Origin: Clavelina lepadiformis
Lineage: Eukaryota > Chordata > Ascidiacea > Aplousobranchia > Clavelinidae
Assembly: GCF_947623445.1 (NCBI RefSeq)
Contig: NC_135248.1
Location: 1,984,001 to 2,048,000, forward strand
Length of the DNA stretch: 64,000 nucleotides
Direction: 5' to 3'
Below are positions 36,701 through 48,000 of the stretch, piece by piece (within the stretch, counting starts at the first letter, position 1; every line of letters begins with the position of its first letter). The notes under the pieces were generated by a model. It was not told the DNA's origin. It did not search any database and worked only from the letters and a program-made list of their open reading frames with translations. A program made the position numbers and the translations under genes.

Positions 36701-37069
36701 ACAAAACAATCCATTTTAAGCATTTATCTTTCTAGATTAGATACCAATGACGTAACATGAAACGTTTGCGTAACAATGACGTAACATTAATGTTTGAAAC
36801 TTTGAATGTAAAACTAACACCGAAAAGCTTTATGAGAAAGATCGCGCCTCACAAAGCCTTAGCTCTAAGCTTTTGGTTACATAAGCTTGATGAGGCTATG
36901 AGTAAATTTGCACTCTCGTCAGAATAAAAAAATAGGACGACAACAAAATAATAACTGTAACACGTGATGAAATGAACATAATTTAAAATTGATCTAACTT
37001 ACTTTTTCCTTGGACGGAAAAAACAATGCAAAGTTGACAAAACAAGAGCGCCAACAGGCGGCTGTACAT
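30798..37069 (-). CDS. Secreted galectin-like domain fused to trypsin-type serine protease
   Basis: Thirteen-exon minus-strand model with consistent phases: 37003-37069, 36289-36365, 36165-36230, 35059-35167, 34831-34992, 34511-34525 (microexon), 34272-34360, 33995-34104, 33140-33233, 32807-32931, 32178-32284, 31388-31518 and 30798-31007; about 453 aa. It starts with a signal peptide ([20 protein letters not shown]). Residues about 23-150 resemble a galectin fold: [27 protein letters not shown], then FRLLIL and [14 protein letters not shown]. The usual sugar-binding residues (HxNxR, WGxEER) are not evident, so lectin activity is doubtful. The chymotrypsin-fold domain starts at the activation site [17 protein letters not shown] (cut after about R180), after a linker Cys (ECGARPG). 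The triad is His227 (LITAAHC), Asp285 (RNDIALI) and Ser395 (QGDSGGP). The Asp six residues before Ser395 (position 189 of chymotrypsin) predicts cleavage after Arg/Lys. Family function: an extracellular zymogen for digestion, defence or matrix processing. Exon 3 uses donor GTAGAG at 36164 because the stronger GTATGT would break phase. Two separate genes are unlikely: the protease part lacks its own signal sequence and the phases run through. Confidence 0.85.
34511..34525 (-). other. Candidate 15-nt microexon
   Basis: A 15-base segment preceded by a strong T-rich acceptor and followed by GTTGGG sits between the galectin-like and protease exons. Inclusion keeps phase 1 and would insert five residues (DVRSS in context) into the linker. 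Skipping also keeps frame, so it could be alternatively spliced. Confidence 0.4.
35402..35641. mobile_element. Intact hAT-type MITE with 8-bp target duplication
   Basis: The element spans 35410-35633 (224 bp). The left end CAGGGTGGTCCAA and the right end TTGGACCACCCTG are perfect 13-bp inverted repeats. They are flanked by identical 8-bp direct repeats GCTTAGTG at 35402-35409 and 35634-35641. CAG-initiated termini and an 8-bp duplication are diagnostic of the hAT superfamily. It has no coding capacity, so it was mobilised in trans. It lies in the intron between the third and fourth coding exons of the galectin-protease gene, and the perfect duplication points to a fairly recent insertion. Confidence 0.93.
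35913..35941. repeat. CT-rich microsatellite
   Basis: Run of CTCTCTTTCTCTCTCTCTC in the same protease-gene intron. Polypyrimidine on the plus strand, so not a splice tract for the minus-strand gene. Confidence 0.8.
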
Positions 37070-39585
37070 AGTGAGGTTGTAGTTTATTTCCAAGTTGTGC
37101 TTCTTGCTAGAGAGTTATTATTTCTGTCAATATTCCTTCTTACTGGAATCTTCTGTTAAGTATAACTTCCAAAAATCTTTGTCGAACAATAATAGCTGTC
37201 TAAAAGGTACAAGCTTCTGTTCAAAATACCGCAGAACGATTTCCTAAATACAAAAGTAAACCCTTGACTATTGGAAGAAATAAGCGACCATCAAAGAAAT
37301 TAGACCGCATTACGCAACTCCCCTCACAATTATGTTACAAATTTTAACGTGGATGTAATATTCAATGCAAAGAGCTTATTTCCAAACTAACACTGTTGAA
37401 CTGCAAGAAACTCTGTTGAGTGTCGACACAAAATCAATGACCATCAGCGCAGATCTAACGCGGCTTTTGAAACAATGAAGCTTATTCACCAGCAAAAAGC
37501 GTTTTATAAGGAAAGAAGTCCTGGCACACTTGCAATGAATTGTTGGAAATCACGGTCATTTAAGGAGCGTCAAGGCTTAAACAGCCCGGAGAAATGCTCT
37601 TTGCAGTAGAGTTTCAATGCAGTTAAGAAAGTTCACACCGACTCAAACCTTGTCATTTTACAAGTAGGTGCGAAACGCTGTGAGAATAAATTGAAAAACA
37701 GGAAGCAATTCTTGCGACAAATGACGTCATAAAATTCGATTTCATTGGTGAAACTAGCTGCTACTGGTGTCATGAACTCGCAAGCAAGATATTATAGGCC
37801 ATAGGCCATTACAGGAACGAGTCAAATTTCAGTTGACCGTTTCATTGTACCTAGTAACACAGCTTGCAAGTCCATCTGCCGCCAACTACAATATAATCTC
37901 TGACCGATATATTTACTCACGTTGTAGGCTTAAAGTTTTCTTTGTTCTCATACAATATATTTTCCAGTGACGTCATAGAAGCAATAAAACGCACCTGTCA
38001 ACGTTGTATTTAAACTGAAGCCAAGTTAAAAATTTTGCTTCAAAACTGGCTGTTTTGCGGTTATTACTGCAGTAGAATCCAACCTTTACGCAACTGTATG
38101 TCCATACAGATTTTGGCAAAGACTTTCCTTAGCACTAGCAGCGGCAAGTTAAGTTCTACACTCACCAACAAGCAACAGATGATGTCTCGCGCAAAATTTT
38201 GTAAAGCGCCGAAATAATTTGGGTGCATAAGTCAAACCGCGTGGGCCGTCCGCGCTTCCAGTGCTTCAAGGAATGGAATTGTTGCAAATTTTGGTATGAC
38301 AATTATTATTTGCCAGAAAATAAGGCGATATGCGTGTTATGGGAAGACTTCTTTATTCACCAAGTAATAATTTGTAGCCTTTGCGCATCTGAATTAACTC
38401 GTAAATAAATATTATTATTAGTATTATTTTCCACCAAATTATTCCAATAAACTGAATCGATCGCCAGCATTATGGTGCCCTTTGCTAAACCGATAGTTTA
38501 TCGGAATGTCTTATTGCAACTATAGCTTAGGTGCTTAGAACACACAAACAATCTGATGTGAAGTATAAATCAGATCAGGATCTTTACCAACGCGCTAAAT
38601 TATCATTTGTGTATTTAATTTGGAAGTTAAGTTGAGTTGTGTTTATCTATAGTGAGTCTGTGTTATCTGTGATTATCTTGCCATATTTTGGCAAAACATC
38701 TATCAAGAAAATTTGAGTTCTAAAGCCAATAGTGATAGTTTTCTTTTCTTTTCCATGATTATTCCTTTATCTTTTGAAAACTGAAAATGCAGTTTGCAAT
38801 ATGCGCCATTCGTTTCCGGGGCACCCATTGCGGTTAAGATTTTAGAACCATCAAACCTTTAGTGGGCGCACAGGAGCCATTTAAAGTAACACAAGTACGC
38901 ACTGATAAGTTCTCAAAAATAAACACGATTGATCGCTGACACAGAAATAGACCTGATGTAATGTGAGTAACGCCAGCAGCAGGCGCATGACACCGTGACA
39001 GTGACATCATTAAGCGATGTACGAGTGACACAAGATAAGGTCTCCACCTGGTTTTAAGGTGTGATTACAGCTTTCGTTCGACACTGGCTTTAATTTGTTA
39101 CTTAATTCAGAGTCTTTTCCACTTGTACAATAATCTTCGAAAGTGGATTGTCAATAAAAACAAATTTGATCATATTAACGTTTATTTAAACATTGTACAG
39201 AAACACTGATCTGGTTTTCAGATACTGCGCAAACAAAGCAATATTTGATACGTTATAAAAGAAGGAAAAATGAAATAATCGCAATATATTCGGAATACAT
39301 CGGTCGTCGGTGTTATAAGGTCAACTTGTAACACACTTTTATATAAAGACTACTATATGCTGTAGTATTTCTATGGATAAACTGCAACTTGATAAAAATA
39401 AATATCAAAGAAATAAAACGGGCAATGATAAATAAAATCCACAGTTCAAATGTGAAGAAAAAAGCAAAAACACTTCTAAAGCAAAAATGTACTTTTTCGG
39501 TAAAACTTGCGAGTGACATTATCTTGGCAGTTGGCGACATTGATAAAATCTGGCGCTTTTTACGTCACAATCAGCTCTTCTTACA
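37070..39585. other. Spacer upstream of the protease gene and downstream of the TMEFF-like gene
   Basis: Contains the protease promoter and the 3' UTR of the next minus-strand gene. No exon is recognised. TGACGTCA octamers lie at 37722-37729 and 37968-37975. Confidence 0.5.
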
Positions 39586-42069
39586 TCACACTTGTAGGTT
39601 ATTATTGTTCGAAATTGAGTCGTTTTTGTCTTGCAATGATGCAGTTGGCGCCACGTCACTACTCTGACAAGAAACAGACGCCACTGTTGGTAACGACTGG
39701 GCGGACAAACGGGACCTTTGACCCCTGGTCAAGTTCAAAACAACCACAGATTCCAATCTGGCAGACGTGTCCGAGCCGCATTCAGACAGTTCTTCGTCGC
39801 GGGACTTTACCGATTTCAAGCTTGCGTCATCACGTGACGTCATTTCGATGCAATATTGATGCTCAGATGAGGTGTTGCTTGGTTTGACGTCATCGAATCC
39901 ATCGCACGTTTTATTCATTCTAAATCTAAAAAAAATTAAAACATGACAGTTATGCGATTGTGGTTATTACGTCATAATCGGCAACAGGGTACGGAATACT
40001 AAACAAGACAGCGTTAAAACTTTGTCTATTTTTAGAAGAACAAACAACCTAAAAATGTACCTTTTCCACACAAACACGGCCATGATTATGACAGAAAGCG
40101 TGCATGCCAGTGAGAACACGGCTACGCGAATTATAAAATCCGTTTCAGAACCTTTGTTCCCGTCTTTGCCCTCATCAACCTCGGGCCCAACTGATCGAAC
40201 AGACAGAATTTTCTGTTGACATTCGGCGCCAGTTTTGTGGGAGGGACACCTGGCAAAAAAATAGACAAAATTGGTAAAAAAATAACACTGGCACACGAAA
40301 TAAAAGAATTTTATTTCAAGAAATTTATTTTCGTGAGTCAGTAAACTTTCTGAGAAGAACGAAGTTAGCTGTGATAAGGTATTTCAACTTTAAGCGTAGG
40401 AACGACCAAATTGCACCATACGATGACTTAGCGACCAAGAAGTAACCAAAACTCACTAATTACGAGACAAATTTTAATCAAAAAGCTCATAGTAAGTCAA
40501 CCGCGTCCGTAATTTGGCTTACTGGCAAAACGTGTCTTTGGTTCCAACTCTCTGCAGACAGACACCGGCCTCCGAGCTTCCATATTGGCTCAATGTGGCG
40601 CCGCAACGTCCCATAAAGTCTTGTGCGTTTGGACAGAACTCGTATTCCGGTTTCTTTTCACCTGCACAGGTGATATAAACAACAGCTTTATAGTTTGGAA
40701 AATATGTAAAGGATCAAAAGCAATCGTCAAATAAATACACGCTTTAGCAAAACAGGCATAGACACAAACACACACAACAACGCAGTACAAAACCCAAAAT
40801 GCCATGTAGACCCAAACAGACATGAGATAAATTGCTACCAGACTGAAAAGTAGCCGACTTACTGTTGCATCTTTTATTTCTTGGCTTTTTTATGTCTGCT
40901 CTCACTATAGGAACGTCGCGCTGTAGTTCGCATGCTCGAGCTAGCACTTGGCAAAGATTGTAATAGACTTTTCCAGGCTAAATCAAAAGCAACCAAGCTT
41001 GGTTAGTAAAACTACATCCACACCTTGATGAATTCTATTTTTCACTAAGTTTACAACATTTTGTACTTATCTATAAACTTATACCGACGTAAATTTCCAA
41101 ATGTTTATTTAAAAATTTATAAAATCGGTCGTTAGTGCCGGTACATGAATTTATCTGACTTTTTACATCACTTGTTCCGGCCACAAAGTGTCGTTTAAGA
41201 TGCTATAAATTATTCACAAACATTTATGCAATCAATACCAGTTACACCGACTGCGTCCAGACAATCTACAAGCTCATACACAGACCGCAATGCACGTGCA
41301 GGCAATCGTAAATGACAGGCGTTAAGTCCAAGACGCTAGGCCTAAAAATTACCTGGACCGGGTCACAGTAAAATTCTACTGGCCAGAAAGATTGCTTGCA
41401 TTTAAAGTTACACGAACAGGTATTGTCATCACCACAACGACCGCCGTATTTGCAGTTACCGTTCTCATCGCACGGGGTACCGCGACCATTGCTGCGGTTG
41501 TATCTTCGTGAAGTGGATTTCGCTTCAGCAAGCCGAAGCAATGCTGTAAAGAAAGCCATAAATCAAATACCTAGTAAGGCTTGGTAAGAGATAATGTATT
41601 TGCAAGATTTACAGCCTCGTAACGCCGCCAAAGCAAATTCCTTCAACCGCAAATACGAGCTTAGAAGTCTGCAAGCTTAATGGAGCGTAAAAAAATCGTC
41701 AGATAGCAAGCACTAAGCACGTTTCAGATCCAACACATTTGACGCCAACGGTTCACGTGCACATTTCTGGTTGTTAGACGTCAAAAAGTTGACGTTGGTT
41801 TTGCACTCTACGTCAAAGCAAAGTGTGCTTTATTGACGTATTGTTTCAATCCCTTCAAGTTGCTGGTAAAGGCAAAGGAAGCAATACGCACGTGCCGTAA
41901 GATCAATTAGCCTAATCAGCAGGCTTAATGTACTCGTCAGCCTACGGTTAGGAGCATAGGCTGACGCATATGTCGGTTGAATCTTAAATTTTAAAAACCA
42001 ACGCAAAGCATACTTACAAAATATGATGGCAGTTGATACAACAAGGATAGCCGTTTTCTTTAAATCCAT
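39586..42069 (-). CDS. Tomoregulin (TMEFF)-like follistatin/Kazal-EGF transmembrane protein
   Basis: Six coding exons on the minus strand: 42018-42069, 41353-41543, 40863-40977, 40523-40661, 40061-40249 and 39586-39925. Phases all agree; 341 aa. The signal peptide (MDLKKTAILVVSTAIIFSLL) probably ends near LAEA. A follistatin-type module follows: N-terminal part with CKYGGRCGDDNTCSCNFKC (about residues 48-66), then a Kazal part with PVEFYCDP, YYNLCQVLARAC and a final Cys at about 118. One EGF-like module spans about 129-176 and ends with the diagnostic C-x-C-x8-C (FCQCPSHKTGAEC). A single membrane helix lies at about 205-227 (VAVFSLACTLSVIIMAVFVW), then KR and a Ser/Thr-rich cytoplasmic tail of about 112 residues. 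The order follistatin/Kazal, EGF, TM matches tomoregulins, surface modulators of TGF-beta/Nodal-type and ErbB signalling. Vertebrate TMEFF proteins have two follistatin modules; only one is seen here, and I found no exon for a second. Other Kazal-EGF membrane proteins remain possible. Confidence 0.82.
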
Positions 42070-42099
42070 ATTTCGTTTGTCCAAAAAATCACACACTGA

Positions 42100-45000
42100 A
42101 ATAGTTTAATCAATTAACGTCTATTGTGTTGAAATCTGTAAAACACCGTAAACTCTATCAAATTTGGTCGTTCCTGTACCAAAGTTATGGCTACCAGTGT
42201 GTGCTAATATTGATTTTAACACACGGACACAAATACCATCCGATACTGTAGTACAAGCTTTTAATAAGCTATCTTCTTGTCTACAGGCCAAATAAAGTCA
42301 CGTATCTAATTTCAAACCGGACGTAAGAGTAATTAATGAGAAAGCTGCCAGAATTCCCTAGTTTAGTTTGTCTGCTGGTTAAAAGCACGCATTGGCCTGG
42401 AACGTCCTCTACAAATTAGTACTTGCTTGTCTGTTGCAGCCTATTAGAATTAACTAAGTTGCGACTTGGATTATTAGCCTGGCTCAATAATAATCCCCTG
42501 AAGCTAAAAATACAAAGTCGATGATGGTAGTAGCTCGGCTGCAACAACCTATCTTGATGAAAAACAAATTACGCGGTCGACGTAACAATGTTTCAATTAT
42601 GCGGGAACAATTGTGCGGCTCCTGTCGGCCAACCTTACGCTCAAGCACTCAGTACAGAATGATGAGTCTTGAAGCACGAAGTCTCGGTTTAAATAGGCTG
42701 AGGTGATAACATTTTTCTTCAGTTATCGTTGTTGGCGCTCGCTGCAGACGGAAAGAGACCAGAGGTAACTGTTGTATGCTTGATATGGAGAAAATAACAG
42801 CTCGCCTTGTGGTCTTCTATACCGTAGTAAAGTATTGGGAGTTGTCTTAATGGACTTAAACTAAAAGCTATAAACATCGATAACGTATTAGGCATTAATC
42901 ACGTTCACATTTTTGTAAGATACTTAGAGTTAATCGTGTTGAAAAAACTTAAACCGTTTTTGACAATAAACTTTTTCTGTAGCGGAACCTTCTATAGAAT
43001 ATCTTTGTGCCTACAATCGTTCAGGTTTTCGTTCTCCGTCTTTTACGGACCTTATCGAACAACAAAAGCTTGTCTGTCATTTGCTTTTATGTAGTTCCTC
43101 ATTAAAGTCAAATAAACTATCAGTAAGCAAGGGCATGACATGCCAGCTCACGTGACTTTGGATATCTTCAAGTGAGAAAATTAGTGAGCGTACTTTAATT
43201 GTATCAATACCAGGAAAACAGGAAATAAAAGCGGTTTTGCATTATCTGAGTCAGATTCGAATATGAAAACCACATTTTTTCGCATAAACCACCTTTCTTG
43301 TGGATACCATTTGTTTACCATTGTGACTATACGTTCATTAATCTAAACCGGGATTGCATGCTTCATATCGTAAGGCTATCCAGGTCTATTCTGGTGCACA
43401 GAAATCATAGATATATCTATGAGTGATTATAAAGTGATCTATAGTGATTTCTTGCCTTATATCATGCGTTGTTGGTCTCTAAATTAATTCTAAATGTGAA
43501 GCTTTTTTTGAGCTGAGTATCCTATAATTGACTGGAACGTTAAAACATTTGATCATCCAAATATTTAATAAAATAGCTTTACTCGAAAAATATATTTACA
43601 AGCTTTAGTTTACAATCATAAGTGTTCTAAAGTCGGACTACACGACGTTTATTCCATCTTACTAAACGACACCGTATGTAATAAACTGCCAGCGGATAAG
43701 CAACTTGCAAATTTCCCATAACATAGCCAAAATACATATATTTTAATAGTTTCAATATGATGAGGTCAAGGTTTCGCTTTGGCCAAGTGGTAATTTTCTG
43801 TTCCTTTGTGTTTATGAGAAGCTTCCACTCACTGACAGATGTCGTAATGTGCGTTGTACCTTTAAGTTTGAGGTGTTAAATACACGAAGACCGGCTGTAC
43901 TCAAATGTTTGAGTGGATTAAAGTACTCATTTTAAGACTGCATGAGCACTCAAACCTGTAGTTAGGCCTGCATACAGGTCCTATGCTTTAACTCTGCCCG
44001 CTAGCCTACTTTGTAAGATGACGATCGCCAGTTTTTTTGTTCCCATGTTCAGGTCGCAGCGGTTTGAGGAACCGACATTTTGCTCCGGCACCAGAAACCG
44101 AAGCAGAAATTTGGTTCTTAAAAAAGCAGTCAGGTGATTTAGAACAATTAGTTTCTCTGCCAAGGTATGCAGATTAATTAGCATAAATCATTATGACGTC
44201 ACAATAATGTATGATACTCCACACCGCAGCCGATGTTTGCAGATTAACAATGAATTTCTCGATACCGATTTCGAACGATAGCTTCTTAATATGAAAACCA
44301 TGGTAACGTCACAATGGCAAAAATGCGGGCGCTCAGGCCGCGCTAGGTCAACGACTCCGTCGAACGAGACGAAACTGACAGCGTTAATCTTTTGACTGAT
44401 TGAGTGTGTGAATGTAGCAATCTGGTACGATAAGTAGGTTACAGGGAACCGGAACCGGTCCGCTTTTTCGCCGGTTGACCTTTGCGTGACCCAAATGACC
44501 CCGGGGCTATTCCTACCACCCAGGGAGTGTTGTGTCTATGTGAGAATTTTTAAAACTTCGGTGACGTTCCTCATTTGTTGAAATTAATATAGGCTCAAAT
44601 CGTTTCGTGTGTAACCTCGAATTCGAATTTCGCCACCAGTGACCTAGATAAGTTTTTTAATTAATTTCAAGTCGTTTTTCTCCCGTGATGAAACAGAAAA
44701 TTCGTCCGAAAACTCAGTTTCAACATCTTCTCTTTTATGATTACGTAACTCTGTTTAATTTGGTACACTGAACTCACTTAAATTTTTACCACAACGGAAA
44801 AATGATTGACACGTCATACTCATCTAACTTAATTCCAATTGATTGCTTTCTATGACGTCATGTTTAATCGTTTTTAAATCACACCCAAGCAATGGAATCA
44901 TTTGGTCTCCATCAAAGTTTGAAGAGCGGAGAATAGGGCACAGTTAGAGGATGTGCAATTAGTTTGTGGCGTTTTTAATTACTTTTTACCATTTACGTAA

Positions 45001-48000
45001 ATTCTAAATGTCGCTATCTGATTAAAATGACCATATTTGTCTTTCTCAAGCTCATTACAGTAATTATAAAAGCATTTGCGTGGCTATAACAATGCTGACC
45101 TGTTAGTTAATTTTTGTCACAGAACAATGGCCTTTGTTCTTTAGAGTGTAAATGACGTAACTGAGTATTCGGCCAATCCCGTATTACTTGGCGCCTTAAA
45201 AAAGATTTTCACGCGATTGTTTTTATTTTACTCCGTTTTACAACTATTTTTAAGGTTCGTATACTTCGCATATGAAACCGAGTTAAAAGACAACGATTTT
45301 ATCGGCGGCTTTTAACCCAAAACCATAACATTTTCTTCGAATTCTGGCTTTTATCGGTTTATCAAAATAAAACTCTTTCTCCCAAAGGGGCAAACGCGGT
45401 GTGGCATTTATAATTGGACATAGATATGACCAATATGTTTGATAGTTACACGTGTTTACAGCATTGACACTTGGTCAGCGGCCAGTGTGGTCGAGCTACA
45501 GGGTGATTTCATGCGTTTACATCATAATTATAGGTTTCTCTGAGTGTGACGAGAAAATATGGACTACGCCTCCAATGATGTAGTAAAATTTTGTCACACA
45601 CGCAACTCATTTTTTGACTAATTGTGACAACACAATTAAAATTTTTATTGCCATACATTTAGTCATTTTAACTTCGGGCAGAAAGTTTCCACCAAAAAAA
45701 ATGGGGAATTATTATTCTCTTTCATTTTTTTTCAAAACCTTTTCAATAAATCTGGCCTTATAGCGTGGGAAGCATAAAATCACTTCCGGGAACAAATTGT
45801 CACGTGTTCCTTCGGTCACTCAGCGTTTTCCGTGTAACTTTTTGCAGTAGATTAATCATTTTGTAAAATGGATTCCCGCTACCTATAAGAGTTATTGGAA
45901 ATTAAAATGCATTCAGAATTTTTCGTAATCATTATGCTTATTACTTAATGCGATATAGAGTCTAAAAATTTACTTTTTATTGAATTTTACAATTTTTCGA
46001 TTTCTAGTTGTATGACGTAATAATTCTCGTATTGTCAAAGTATTAAGTTTTTCGCTCAGTTTACGTCACCTGGAAAAACACTGAAACCCGCAAAATAACT
46101 TTTGCGTGATTAGTGATTAGATTACGCTACGAGTTTCCAAACGATGTCCAATAACTACTAGTTTGGCGGGTTCGAGCCCAAGAGCCGTCAAAAGCTTTCG
46201 ATCGTTCGCCGCCAAAAAAGTAACTCGGGATACCAAAGTCTAGAACGCGACGGCCTTCTCATTCATAGACTATTTCTGGGTAGAGTCGCGCGACCGCCAC
46301 ACGCTGCGAATTTAAGGAGAAAGTTAATCAACTTTCGTACGAAGGAGTCAAACACAAATCGAACAAGACCTGACCAGCTGGCGCGCGTTCTGGACCCGGG
46401 TCTGACGTGTTACGGGGCACGAACGTCGAACTCTGTTTTTACCGAGAAAAACATTTATCAGTGGCGTTGGATGTAGTGTGACCGGGTTAACATAATATCA
46501 ATAAAACCAGCAACAACCGATATTAAAATTATGCAAATACTCAGCTGTTTTCTGTGGGTAAACACAGACTTGTGGTAGACCACATCATTTTTTGCGGGGG
46601 TGTTTTATTGCCATAAACAAAATATCTTTTTTAACGCGAGCATCGCATCTGGGAAATTGCTCTCTCCCCGTTATTCCTGAGTAATGTTGGTGTGGTTACG
46701 GGGTCACTTAGAAATCACACCAAATTATTTACCAAGTAAATTGATAATATTTTTATGGTGCTTGTCATCTAAAAATATTTGGGTTTCTTGTCTTTACTTC
46801 CAATTGCCTTAAACTGAGTTAAACTATGTGTCAGTGAAACAGAAAGATGACTCCATAAAAGCCATTATGACGTTGCGATGCCTGTCGAAAGCGTCAGTGA
46901 CTTACGTAAGAATTTGCAGCTGTACTAGCATTTAAGCTTGCAGGAAGGGTTGTGTTTTACTAAAGTTAATTTAAGTTCGAAAAGGTTGAACCATCAACTT
47001 CGCGTGATAAGGCCTGACCATGCGTAATGGTGCCAAAACATATCAAATGACGCTCACAAAAAAAAGAACAACAGCGTTCATTTTAATTTTTGATTGTAAA
47101 GTTTACTTTTTTTTTAAATCCTTTTATTGTATTAAAGTTGATAATATTGCTATGGTAGCGGTAAATATTGTTTGTGTAACATTTTCATAATTAATAGAAA
47201 ATTGATGCTTTTTTAAGAATCTTTTACCTATTTTGCTCAAAATCAATTCCACTCCAGACCCTGTCAACAATTTGTTACGCCAATGTTATGGAAGTGAATG
47301 TTTCCAATTTTGGGTATGAATTCGAACAAGAGGCTCAAGAAAAATTTCAATGCAAATGAACATGATAAAACACATTTGCGACCGACCGTAACCGGTTCTT
47401 TCAAATGGGTTTTAAAGCTGGACAAAATGGCAAAGCCCGTTTTTTCATTTAAAGGTTAAAAGGCTTAAAAGTCTACAAAAATAAATTTTCACTTTCATTA
47501 CAAAATCGAGTCGATAACGATTTGGAAAAAGTAAACACGACAGCAAAAAAATCATCGGCAAAAAACATATCATCAAAATCATGCTGCTGTTCATACACTG
47601 TACGCCTGATTGAAAATGAAACGATTTCTTTTCCGATAAGAACCTGCGGCTAATTGAAAGAGGTTTAAAAACGAATGATTTTGTCCGCACCCGGACAGCT
47701 ACCGACTCCAGTAACCGTGGGAACCGGTAGGTTACGCTCCAATGCATCTACCTTAGAACGAGACTTTTGTTTTATGTGGGTTGCCTGGCATTATTCCTTA
47801 TATGGTTTAAATCATATTTTTCGTTGGTTTGTAAAGCTTATGACAATAGTTATAGGATTCATACATACAACAATCGGTGAATAATCAACAGCATTTAAGT
47901 GCTTTAGTTTCCGAACACTTTGGTTGACAAAAGAAGTTACACAGAGGATTGCAGTAATCTGGAACCTTCATTATTAAAGCATTATGGTCGCGAAGCGTGA

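Noticed and set aside
46166..46190. Second T-arm-like sequence (GGGTTCGAGCCC)
   Set aside because: The 5-bp stem does not form and no cloverleaf can be completed upstream.
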